Translations under genes and position numbers: made by a program
From: Gemmatimonadota bacterium
GTDB taxonomy: Bacteria; Gemmatimonadota; Gemmatimonadetes; Gemmatimonadales; Gemmatimonadaceae
Length of the DNA stretch: 64,000 nucleotides
Direction of reading: 5' to 3'
Assembly (NCBI GenBank): GCA_016191225.1
Contig: JACPPC010000021.1
Location: forward strand, 93,710 to 157,709
Shown here: positions 57,276-64,000 of the stretch, in pieces
Layout: each line of letters begins with the position of its first letter
Numbering within the stretch: position 1 is the stretch's first letter
The notes under the pieces: model-generated
What the model saw: only the letters and a program-made list of their open reading frames with translations
What the model was told of the DNA's origin: nothing
Database searches by the model: none

Positions 57276-57288
57276 CCCTCGCTTGCGC

Positions 57289-57891
57289 GTGATCGCCCAG
57301 GTGGCGGGGCGGCTGGTGCACAAGGCGCTCGACGCCGTGGAGATCATGACCGACGGCGGCGTGGCCTACCACATGGCGATCCCGCTCGGCACCTACGAGT
57401 CGCTGCCGCGCGCCGGCGAGCCGGCGGCGCTGCACACGCACCTCGTGGTGAAGGACGACGGCTGGCAGCTGTTCGGCTTCGCCACGGCGTACGAGAAGCG
57501 GGTCTTCCAGCGGGTGCTGGGGGCCAAGGGGATCGGGCCGGCGCTCGCGCTGGCGCTGCTGTCGTCGCTCACCGCCGACCGGCTGGTGGAGGCGCTGCGG
57601 GCCAGGGACATCGTGACGCTGCAGCGGGTGCCGCGGGTGGGGCGCAAGAAGGCGGAGCAGCTGGTGCTCGACCTCGCCGACAAGCTGGACGACCTGGCGG
57701 GGGAACCGGCGGCCGGCGGCGCGCGGCCGGCGGTGGCCGGCGTGGACGACGCGATCCGCGCGCTGGTGCAGCTCGGCTACGCCCCCGCGGCGGCCGAGCA
57801 GGCGGTGCGCACGGCAGTGGACCACGGCGCGGCCGGCGCGAACGTGCCGGAGCTGGTGCGCGCCGCCCTCACCCGGATCGGAGCCCGATAG
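57289..57891 (+). CDS. ruvA: Holliday junction DNA helicase subunit RuvA
   Basis: 200 residues from GTG 57289, giving the usual N-terminus VIAQVAGRLVHKALDAVEIM. OB-fold, then helix-hairpin-helix segments (VFQRVLGAKGIGPALALALL, VTLQRVPRVGRKKAEQLVLD) and the C-terminal RuvB-contact domain (VDDAIRALVQLGYAPAAAEQ). Binds the four-way junction. High-GC codon use resumes exactly here after the RM insertion. It is one base from the next gene. Confidence 0.95.
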   Translation: MIAQVAGRLVHKALDAVEIMTDGGVAYHMAIPLGTYESLPRAGEPAALHTHLVVKDDGWQLFGFATAYEKRVFQRVLGAKGIGPALALALLSSLTADRLVEALRARDIVTLQRVPRVGRKKAEQLVLDLADKLDDLAGEPAAGGARPAVAGVDDAIRALVQLGYAPAAAEQAVRTAVDHGAAGANVPELVRAALTRIGAR

Positions 57892-57892
57892 C

Positions 57893-59044
57893 GTGATTGC
57901 CCAGCGAGCCCGGACGTTCACCGAGTCGGTGATCCGCGAGATGACCCGCGTGGCGGCGCAGTACGACGCGATCAACCTCGCGCAGGGATTCCCCGACTTC
58001 CCGATGCCGGCCGAGATGAAGATGGCGGCGGCGGCGGCGATCGACGCCGACGTGAACCAGTACGCGATCACGTGGGGGGCCAAGCCGCTCCGCGACGCGA
58101 TCGCGGCCAAGTACCAGTCGTGGTACGGGATGGAGGTGGACCCCGAGCGCGAGCTGACGGTGACCTGCGGGGCGACGGAGGCGATGGCGGCGGTGTGCCT
58201 CGCGCTGCTCGACCCGGGGGACGAGGTGATCGTGTTCGAGCCGTTCTACGAGAACTACGGGCCCGACGCGATCCTCTGCGGGGCGACGCCCACGTTCGTG
58301 CCCCTCGAGCGGCCGGACTGGCACATCGACCCCGACCGGCTCACGGCGGCGTTCTCGGGGAAGACGAAGGCGATCGTCGTCAACACGCCGCACAACCCGA
58401 GCGGCCGGGTGCACTCGCGGGCCGAGCTGGAACTGATTGCGAAGCTCTGCCGCGAGCACGACGTGTGGGCGATCACCGACGAGATCTACGAGCACATCCG
58501 CTACGAGGGGGCGCACCACGTGCTGGCGACCTTCCCCGGGATGCGCGAGCGGACGGTGACGATTTCGGGGCTGTCGAAGACGTTCAGCTGCACCGGGTGG
58601 CGGCTGGGCTACGCGATCGCGCCACCGGAGCAGAGCGCGGCGATCCGCAAGGTGCACGACTTCCTGACCGTGGGGGCCCCGGCGCCGCTGCAGGCGGCGG
58701 GGGCGGTGGGGATGGGCTTCAACCGCGCCTACTACGACGAGATGAACGAGGGCTACCGGGCCCGGCGCGACGTGCTCTGCCCAGCGCTGGCGAAGGCGGG
58801 GTTCAAGTTCACAATCCCGCAGGGGGCGTACTACGTGCTGGCCGACTTCAGCGCCCTGTCCAAGGACGACGACCGCACGTTCGCGCGGTGGATGATCGAG
58901 GAGGTCGGCGTGGCGAGCGTGCCGGGGTCGAGCTTCTACCACCAAGGGTCGGGCGAGGGGAAGTCGCTCACCAGGTTCGCGTTCTGCAAGCGGGCGGAGA
59001 CGCTCGAGGCGGCCGCTGTTCGGCTGGGGAAGCTCGGCGGGTAG
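57893..59044 (+). CDS. Class I aminotransferase (kynurenine/methionine-type)
   Basis: 383 residues, GTG one base after the ruvA stop. PLP fold type I: YDAINLAQGFPDFPMPAEMK, GATEAMAAVCLALLDPGDEV, VVNTPHNPSGRVHSRAELEL, ITDEIYEHIRYEG, and PLP Lys in TISGLSKTFSCTGWRLGYAI. LAQGFPDF and SKTFSCTGWR are typical of the kynurenine-oxoglutarate/cysteine-S-conjugate lyase subgroup (also methionine aminotransferase YbdL). The substrate is uncertain. A dispersed repeat follows the stop. Confidence 0.9.
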   Translation: MIAQRARTFTESVIREMTRVAAQYDAINLAQGFPDFPMPAEMKMAAAAAIDADVNQYAITWGAKPLRDAIAAKYQSWYGMEVDPERELTVTCGATEAMAAVCLALLDPGDEVIVFEPFYENYGPDAILCGATPTFVPLERPDWHIDPDRLTAAFSGKTKAIVVNTPHNPSGRVHSRAELELIAKLCREHDVWAITDEIYEHIRYEGAHHVLATFPGMRERTVTISGLSKTFSCTGWRLGYAIAPPEQSAAIRKVHDFLTVGAPAPLQAAGAVGMGFNRAYYDEMNEGYRARRDVLCPALAKAGFKFTIPQGAYYVLADFSALSKDDDRTFARWMIEEVGVASVPGSSFYHQGSGEGKSLTRFAFCKRAETLEAAAVRLGKLGG

Positions 59045-59048
59045 TCGC

Positions 59049-59104
59049 CCTGAGCGCAGCGAAGGGCCTGCTGGTGGAAATTCAGATCCTCCGCTGCGCT
59101 CAGG
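59049..59104. repeat. Full dispersed repeat, second copy with compensatory change
   Basis: CCTGAGCGCAGCGAAGG (59049-59065), 22-nt loop, CCTCCGCTGCGCTCAGG (59088-59104). Relative to the 54128 copy, the left arm has A to C and the right arm the matching T to G, keeping the pair. One other position is now unpaired. It sits between the aminotransferase stop and the convergent gene ending at 59121. Confidence 0.85.
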
Positions 59105-59120
59105 ATGACAACGGGATGCG

Positions 59121-60443
59121 TCAGTGCCGCCCGAAGGTCAGCGCCACCGCCGCCGTGCCGTCGCCGCCGGTCCTGGTGTTCACCCCGCCCGCAAAGTCGA
59201 GCCGCACGAAGGCGAAGTCGAAGCCGATCCCGCCGGTGACGAAGTTCGCGTCGGGCGTCTGCGAGTAGCCGACCCGGAGCGGCAGGAACGGGATCCCCTT
59301 CCACTGCGCGCCGACGCCGAAGCGCGACGGCGGGCTGGTGGCGAATCCGCCCCCGGTCCGCTGCTGGAACTCGCCGGCGAGGGTGAGCCGGCCGCCCACG
59401 TCCCACGTCATGCCGATCGCGAGGCTGGGATCGACGACGAGGGGATTGACCAGCCGCTCGACCGAGTCGCGCGCCGCGGCGCCGAGGGCCGAGACCTTCT
59501 TCCACGGGCCGGTGTCCTGCGTGCGGACCCCCGACGTGTAGCGCAGGGCGGTGGTCTGCGTGTACAAGTCACCGCTCGTCCACTTGAACGAGTTCACGAT
59601 GTCGCGCAGCGCGATGCCGACCTTGAACGGCCCCCCTTCCCAGGCGACGCCGAGGTCGACCCCGATGCCGCTGCCGAGGATCGCCGTGCGGTCGTTGCCG
59701 CCGCTGCCGCCGTTGCTCGACCCGGTGTCGCTGCTCACGGTGCGGATCCGCACGTCCACGTCCACCGGCGCGGTGGCGATCGCCGAGCCCGCGTCGGCCG
59801 CGACGATGAGGCCGTGGCCCATCATGTACTTCGCCGTGACGCCGATCGCGAAGTGCTGGTCCTCCCAGCTGCCGATGCGCACGTTGAGCGGGACACCGTA
59901 GCTGAGGGCCGCCGTGGAGAAGGCGGCGGCATCGAAGCGCGCCCCGGCGAGGTTGAAGGCGCGCAGCGAGTCGGCGTAGCCGAAGTTGCCGAAGAGCAGC
60001 AGCTCGGCGGCGTCGGTGGGAATGCGCCCGGCGCCGCGCACCGTGGCCGAGTACGAGAAGCCGACCGGGCCGATGTTGAGCGCAAGCAGCGAGAAGTCGG
60101 CCGCCCCGCTGATCGTCTGCCCGCCTCCGGACCGCACCCGGTCGAGCCAGGTGCGGCGCACCGCGTCGGGCACGGTGTCGCCAGGGTACTTCTTCGCGAA
60201 GTCGGACATGCCGATCGGGCCCGAGCCACCCGCGCCGTTGGCGTTGAGCAGCAGGCTGATGGAAAAGGCCGACGTCCCCGGCAGCCCGAGGCCGGCGGGA
60301 TTCCACGCCGGTGCGTCGAGGCCGCGGGCGGCGGCGGTGCCGGTGCCGCCCATGGCGGCGACCGCGGCGCTGGGGTTCGCGATCACCTGCGCGCCGGCGC
60401 GCGACCCGACCAGCAGGAAGGCGACCATCAGTCTGGCGTTCAT
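59121..60443 (-). CDS. Outer-membrane protein, FadL/PorV-like barrel
   Basis: 440 residues with a signal peptide (ARLMVAFLLVGSRAGAQ). N-terminal signature of PorV/FadL-like proteins: AAVAAMGGTGTAAARGLDAP, AWNPAGLGLPGTSAFSISLL. Beta-rich remainder (FNLAGARFDAAAFSTAALSY, FKVGIALRDIVNSFKW) ending RLDFAGGVNTRTGGDGTAAV. Might transport hydrophobic compounds or, given PorX in this window, belong to a T9SS-like outer-membrane set (inference only). It overlaps the upstream lipoprotein gene by 4 nt. Confidence 0.72.
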   Translation of the reverse strand: MNARLMVAFLLVGSRAGAQVIANPSAAVAAMGGTGTAAARGLDAPAWNPAGLGLPGTSAFSISLLLNANGAGGSGPIGMSDFAKKYPGDTVPDAVRRTWLDRVRSGGGQTISGAADFSLLALNIGPVGFSYSATVRGAGRIPTDAAELLLFGNFGYADSLRAFNLAGARFDAAAFSTAALSYGVPLNVRIGSWEDQHFAIGVTAKYMMGHGLIVAADAGSAIATAPVDVDVRIRTVSSDTGSSNGGSGGNDRTAILGSGIGVDLGVAWEGGPFKVGIALRDIVNSFKWTSGDLYTQTTALRYTSGVRTQDTGPWKKVSALGAAARDSVERLVNPLVVDPSLAIGMTWDVGGRLTLAGEFQQRTGGGFATSPPSRFGVGAQWKGIPFLPLRVGYSQTPDANFVTGGIGFDFAFVRLDFAGGVNTRTGGDGTAAVALTFGRH

Positions 60444-61564
60444 TGGCCACCAACCGTGAGAGTGGTCCGGAGATTGGCCTGCAGGCTGAGCTTCTTGCTG
60501 GCCTGGACGCCGACGGTGCTGCCGGGGCCGGTGCCGCTGACGGTGCCGGCGAACCTGAGCCGCACGCCGGAGCGCCCGAGGAAGCGCCGGAACTCGGCGG
60601 CGGTGAAGGTCACGACCGACGTGGTGTTGGATGCCGTGGAGTCGCTGATCGCCGGGGCGAGCGAGAGCGAGTGCGTGGCCGCGGCCACGCCGGGCGCCGT
60701 GATGGTGGCATTGAAGGTGCCCGCGACGGTGAACGGGTTGCGGATTCGCAGCACGAGCGCGAAGGCCTCCACCGACGCGGAATCGACGTCGAGCTGCGAG
60801 AGGTCGAAGGCCGCCGAGCTGTCGCTGAACGCCTGCGACACGAGGGCCACGCTCGCCCCGAGGAGCGGAATGCCCGGCGCCGCGACGCTCGGCCCGACGA
60901 CGAAGGTCTGGGCGGGGTTGATGGACGCCGTGCTGGCGGAGCCGGGGCAGGTCACGGTGGCCTGGTAGGCGAGGGTGCCGCCGCCGATGGTGCCCGGACG
61001 GAGCGCGATGCGGAAGCTGGCCGGGACACCCGGAGTGAGGGCGGCGATCGCCCCGTCGATGGTCGTGTCGGCGACGGTGACGGCGCCGTTGGTGAGCCTG
61101 AGGCGGAACGAGCCGCGCACGGCGGTGCCGGGGGGACGGAGGGGATCGAAGGAGAAGTTGTTGGTGACGGCGACATCGATGAAGCCGCCGCCGACGATGA
61201 TCGCGGAGTTGACCGCGGCGGGGAGGCTGAACGAGCCCGAGACCGGCGAAGCGGCGTTGTTGAAGGCGGGGATCGGGATCGTGGCGGTGACCGCGCAGGA
61301 GCCCCCGCAGATGGTGCCGAGGGTGGTGGTGATCGGCGCCGGCGTGGGCACGGTGACGAGAAGTGGGCCGCCGGGGGCGGCGAGGGTCACCCCGGCCGGC
61401 AGGAAGTTGGCCACGCCGACGGTGGTGCTCTCGGCGGGGACTTCCCACTTGGTTTGCCATCGTGGTGCGGAGGTCGGCAGCTCGCAGGCGCCGAGCCCCG
61501 CGGCCACGGAAAGCCCCGCGGCGAGCCGCCAGGGCCGGTCGAATCGCACAGCGCGTCCGGGCAT
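60440..61564 (-). CDS. Lipoprotein of unknown function
   Basis: 374 residues from ATG 61564. Signal with lipobox (LAAGLSVAAGLGAC) gives a lipidated Cys near residue 27. The mature part is rich in Ala/Thr/Val/Ser with short beta-like repeats (TLGTICGGSCAVTATIPIPA, GTFNATITAPGVAAATHSLS), resembling extracellular beta-sandwich or adhesin-like domains. Cotranscribed with the barrel gene, whose start it overlaps. No family recognised. Confidence 0.65.
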   Translation of the reverse strand: MPGRAVRFDRPWRLAAGLSVAAGLGACELPTSAPRWQTKWEVPAESTTVGVANFLPAGVTLAAPGGPLLVTVPTPAPITTTLGTICGGSCAVTATIPIPAFNNAASPVSGSFSLPAAVNSAIIVGGGFIDVAVTNNFSFDPLRPPGTAVRGSFRLRLTNGAVTVADTTIDGAIAALTPGVPASFRIALRPGTIGGGTLAYQATVTCPGSASTASINPAQTFVVGPSVAAPGIPLLGASVALVSQAFSDSSAAFDLSQLDVDSASVEAFALVLRIRNPFTVAGTFNATITAPGVAAATHSLSLAPAISDSTASNTTSVVTFTAAEFRRFLGRSGVRLRFAGTVSGTGPGSTVGVQASKKLSLQANLRTTLTVGGQ

Positions 61565-61727
61565 TGCGCGTCCTCGTGTGTCGGGCGCGCGCGACCCCGC
61601 CCGGAAGGGCCAGGTGCGCTGCGCACACAGAAGAGTATCGGCAGCGAGGGGCGGGATGAGGAGCTTCGGCATATATTCGGCACCGGGGCGCGCCCCACCG
61701 ACATTCCCCGTACTACCATAAGGACGC

Positions 61728-62756
61728 ATGGCCCGCGCCGAGATCACCACTCCCGAGGAAATCGCCGACGAGTCCGCCGTCGAACTGTCGCTGCGCCCGC
61801 AGCGCCTGGCGGAGTTCATCGGGCAGGACAAGGTGAAGGAGAGCCTGCGGATCTACATCGAGGCGGCGCGGGCGCGGCGCGAGCCGCTGGACCACACGCT
61901 GTTCTTCGGGCCGCCGGGGCTGGGCAAGACGACGCTGGCCGAGCTGATCGCGCGGGAGCTGGGGGTCAACATCCGGGCGACGTCGGGGCCGGCGCTGGAG
62001 AAGCCCGGCGACCTGGTGGGGACGCTGACCAACCTGCGCGAGGGGGACATCCTCTTCATCGACGAGATCCACCGGCTGCGGCCGGTGATCGAGGAGTTCC
62101 TGTACCCGGCGATGGAGGACTACAAGATCGACATCCGGCTCTCCGAGGGCCCCAAGGCGCAGACGATCACGATGAACGTGGAGAAGTTCACGCTGATCGG
62201 GGCGACGACGCGGCTGGGGATGCTGACGGCGCCGATGCGGGGGCGGTTCGGGATCGAGCAGCGGCTGAACTACTACGCGGCGTCGGACCTCGAGCAGATC
62301 GTGCGGCGCACGGCCGAGGTGATCAACGTGCGGATCGACGAGGGGGGGACGGTGGAGCTGGCGCGCCGCTCGCGGGGGACGCCGCGCGTGGCCAACCGTC
62401 TGCTGCGCCGGGTGCGCGACTTCGCGCAGGTGAAGGCCGACGGGGTGATCACGAACGCGGTGTGCATGCAGGCGCTCGAGCTGCTCGACGTGGACGAGTT
62501 CGGGCTCGACGACATGGACGCGCGGGTGCTGAAGACGATCATCGAGAAGTTCGACGGGGGCCCGGTGGGGATCGGCACGATCGCGGCCGCGGTGGGCGAG
62601 GACGCGAGCACGATCGAGGAGGTGTACGAGCCCTTCCTGGTGCAGAACGGCTTCCTGCAGCGCACGCCGCGGGGGCGGATGGCGACGGCGCAGGCGTACC
62701 GGCACTTCGGGTTCACGCCCGCGCGGCCGGACGAGCCGCAGCCGGGATTGTTCTGA
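61728..62756 (+). CDS. ruvB: Holliday junction branch-migration ATPase RuvB
   Basis: 342 residues; AAGGA three bases before the ATG. AAA+ motor with [20 protein letters not shown], Walker [18 protein letters not shown], Walker [21 protein letters not shown], sensor [20 protein letters not shown] and a C-terminal winged helix (VGTIAA-like block [38 protein letters not shown]). Separated from ruvA by 3.8 kb; it pairs with queA, a common arrangement. Confidence 0.97.
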   Translation: MARAEITTPEEIADESAVELSLRPQRLAEFIGQDKVKESLRIYIEAARARREPLDHTLFFGPPGLGKTTLAELIARELGVNIRATSGPALEKPGDLVGTLTNLREGDILFIDEIHRLRPVIEEFLYPAMEDYKIDIRLSEGPKAQTITMNVEKFTLIGATTRLGMLTAPMRGRFGIEQRLNYYAASDLEQIVRRTAEVINVRIDEGGTVELARRSRGTPRVANRLLRRVRDFAQVKADGVITNAVCMQALELLDVDEFGLDDMDARVLKTIIEKFDGGPVGIGTIAAAVGEDASTIEEVYEPFLVQNGFLQRTPRGRMATAQAYRHFGFTPARPDEPQPGLF

Positions 62757-62823
62757 GCCGAGCGTGCGGCGCCGCGCGGCCGGCGCGACGCGCGCGGTGC
62801 CAGGAACGCGACGGCCGGCAACG

Positions 62824-63867
62824 ATGACTCCCCACGCCCCGGGCACCCGCACCGCCGACTACGACTTCGCGCTGCCGCCGGGGCGGATCGCGCAGGAGGC
62901 GGCGGAGCCGCGCGACGCGAGCCGGCTGATGGTCGTGCACCGCGCGAGCGGGCGGATCGAGCACCGGGTGTTTCGCGACATCGTCGAGTACCTCGCCCCC
63001 GGCGACGCGCTGGTGCTCAACACGACGCGGGTGCTGCGCGCGAGGCTCCTCGGCATGCGCGACTCCGGAGCGCCGGCCGAAGTGCTGCTGCTCCGGCCGA
63101 ACGGCGACGGCTGGTGGGAGGCGATGGTGCACCCCGGGGCGAAGCTCAAGCCGGGGCGGCTCGTGACGGTGGCCGAGCTGTTGCAGGTGGAGATCGGGGC
63201 GCGCACGGAGCGCGGCACGCGGCTGGTGCGGCTCGTGACGGAGCTGCCGGAGCAGGACGCGATCGCGGCCTTCGGGCACGTGCCGCTCCCGCCGTACATC
63301 ACGCGGCGCGACACCGACGCCGACGCGGCGCGGTACCAGACGGTGTATGCGCGCGAGATGGGCTCGGTGGCGGCGCCCACGGCGGGGCTGCACTTCACCC
63401 CCGAGCTGCTGGCGCGGATCGAGGCCTCCGGCGTGCGGCGGGCGGAGGTGGTGCTGCACGTGGGGGCGGGGACGTTCAAGCCCGTGGAGGCCGACGACCT
63501 GTCGCGGCACGCGATGCACGGCGAGTGGTACGAGCTGGGCGAGGAGACGGCGCGCCTGCTGGAGGAGACGCGGGCCCGGGGCGGCGCCGTGTGCGCGGTG
63601 GGAACCACGACCGTCCGGACCCTCGAGAGTTGCTGGGCGGACGGGCGCTATCGCGCCGGGACCGGCGAGACGGCGATCTTTCTCCACCCGCCGCGGCTGC
63701 CGCGCGCGGTGGACCGGATGGTCACCAACTTCCACCTTCCCCGCTCGACGCTGATCATGCTGGTGGCCGCCTTTGCCGGGTACGAGCTCACGATGCACGC
63801 CTACCGGGAGGCGATCGCCGGCGGCTATCGCTTCTACTCGTACGGTGACGCGATGCTGGTGCGCTAG
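62824..63867 (+). CDS. queA: S-adenosylmethionine:tRNA ribosyltransferase-isomerase (QueA)
   Basis: 347 residues (E. coli 356). It transfers the ribosyl group of SAM to preQ1 in tRNA to form epoxyqueuosine. Motifs: YDFALPPGRIAQEAAEPRDA, SRLMVVHR, VLNTTRVLRARLLG, YQTVYAREMGSVAAPTAGLHF, VLHVGAGTFKPVEADDL, MVTNFHLPRSTLIMLVAAFA. The stop codon is immediately followed by the left end of an insertion sequence, so any downstream gene (often tgt) is now separated. Confidence 0.97.
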   Translation: MTPHAPGTRTADYDFALPPGRIAQEAAEPRDASRLMVVHRASGRIEHRVFRDIVEYLAPGDALVLNTTRVLRARLLGMRDSGAPAEVLLLRPNGDGWWEAMVHPGAKLKPGRLVTVAELLQVEIGARTERGTRLVRLVTELPEQDAIAAFGHVPLPPYITRRDTDADAARYQTVYAREMGSVAAPTAGLHFTPELLARIEASGVRRAEVVLHVGAGTFKPVEADDLSRHAMHGEWYELGEETARLLEETRARGGAVCAVGTTTVRTLESCWADGRYRAGTGETAIFLHPPRLPRAVDRMVTNFHLPRSTLIMLVAAFAGYELTMHAYREAIAGGYRFYSYGDAMLVR

Positions 63868-64000
63868 TGTCCTGTCCCGTTAGTTACTGGCATTACTCTT
63901 GCACCGTCTTTGGTGATACCTTCACCGGAGACGGTATGCCGATTGGTCGCCCGCATCGCTTCGCGCTCACACTCTCGCCGGCGGAGCAGGACGAGCTCAC
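63867..64000 (+). mobile_element. Left end of an IS630-family insertion sequence (cut by window)
   Basis: Starting at the queA stop (cTAg then TGTCCTGTCCCGTTAGTTAC) the sequence changes to lower GC and reads into a transposase start at 63936. IS630-type elements insert at TA dinucleotides, and a TA is exactly where queA ends. The right end, inverted repeat and TA duplication lie outside the window. Confidence 0.6.
63936..64000 (+). CDS. IS630-like transposase, N-terminal fragment
   Basis: Starts MPIGRPHRFALTLSPAEQDE, with GGAG five bases upstream. A short basic lead followed by L-T/S-xx-E-x-x-E-L is the usual opening of IS630-family transposases before their helix-turn-helix. Only 21 codons are visible, so the family call is tentative. 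Confidence 0.6.
   Translation, partial: MPIGRPHRFALTLSPAEQDEL

Overview
The window is dense, high-GC bacterial chromosome (GC-rich third codon positions, many GTG starts, 1-4 nt gene overlaps). The envelope genes are those of a diderm: an MsbA-type ABC exporter, an Omp85-like barrel, lipoproteins with lipoboxes, FadL-like and other outer-membrane proteins, and PBP1A/MltG. A PorX-type regulator, several carboxypeptidase-regulatory, TPR and barrel proteins, and the overall gene style fit Gemmatimonadota best. This placement is inference from gene content; no rRNA is present.

Layout. 1-7769 (minus): an operon MoxR ATPase, DUF58, BatA-like, DUF4175-like, DUF4159, a GATase-like membrane protein, and a Tat-exported TldD-like protein cut by the window edge. 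7917-10924 (plus): a second Tat-type TldD plus TldE. Then tRNA-Arg(CCG), rho, ruvX, mltG, aroH (minus), thiE, rlmI and mutM (minus). 17-22.6 kb: secreted carboxypeptidase-regulatory and TPR proteins, a degenerate methyltransferase-fold protein, and a compact region of tiny genes that includes a 21-residue lysine-rich peptide with its own promoter, palindrome and bidirectional terminator. 22.6-26.8 kb: an SDR lacking the catalytic Tyr/Lys, then threonine catabolism (tdh, a threonine/serine dehydratase-family enzyme, kbl). 26.8-30 kb (minus): a stand-alone HIRAN-like protein, 3-methyladenine glycosylase and a NYN/LOTUS RNA-binding protein.

30-36.3 kb is an envelope-linked two-component module: NtrY-like kinase, two paralogous small membrane proteins, NtrC-type regulator, a bactofilin-like/Omp85 fusion and a DUF4390 protein. 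36.3-37.5 kb is decayed DNA with an SDR remnant. 37.5-43.5 kb (minus) carries HNH nuclease, ilvE, an amidohydrolase, a PHP protein and PBP1A. 43.5-54.1 kb carries tyrS (with an internal composition break), a PEBP protein, a class V aminotransferase, an MsbA-like exporter, PorX, a DnaB-like ATPase, a CsgG/TPR lipoprotein and a barrel. 54.3-64 kb carries yebC-ruvC-[BstYI-like restriction-modification pair]-ruvA-aminotransferase, two outer-membrane/lipoprotein genes, ruvB-queA, and the start of an IS630-type insertion sequence directly behind queA.

A dispersed imperfect repeat (core CCTGAGCGAAGCGAAGG and its complement) recurs at six gene ends. In two full copies it forms a long hairpin with a compensatory base change, and it supplies the stop codons of two genes. 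The most notable items are the BglII/BstYI-type RM insertion in the ruv cluster, the Lys-rich micro-gene, the duplicated small membrane proteins inside the two-component operon, the mosaic tyrS, and the Tat-targeted TldD proteins.
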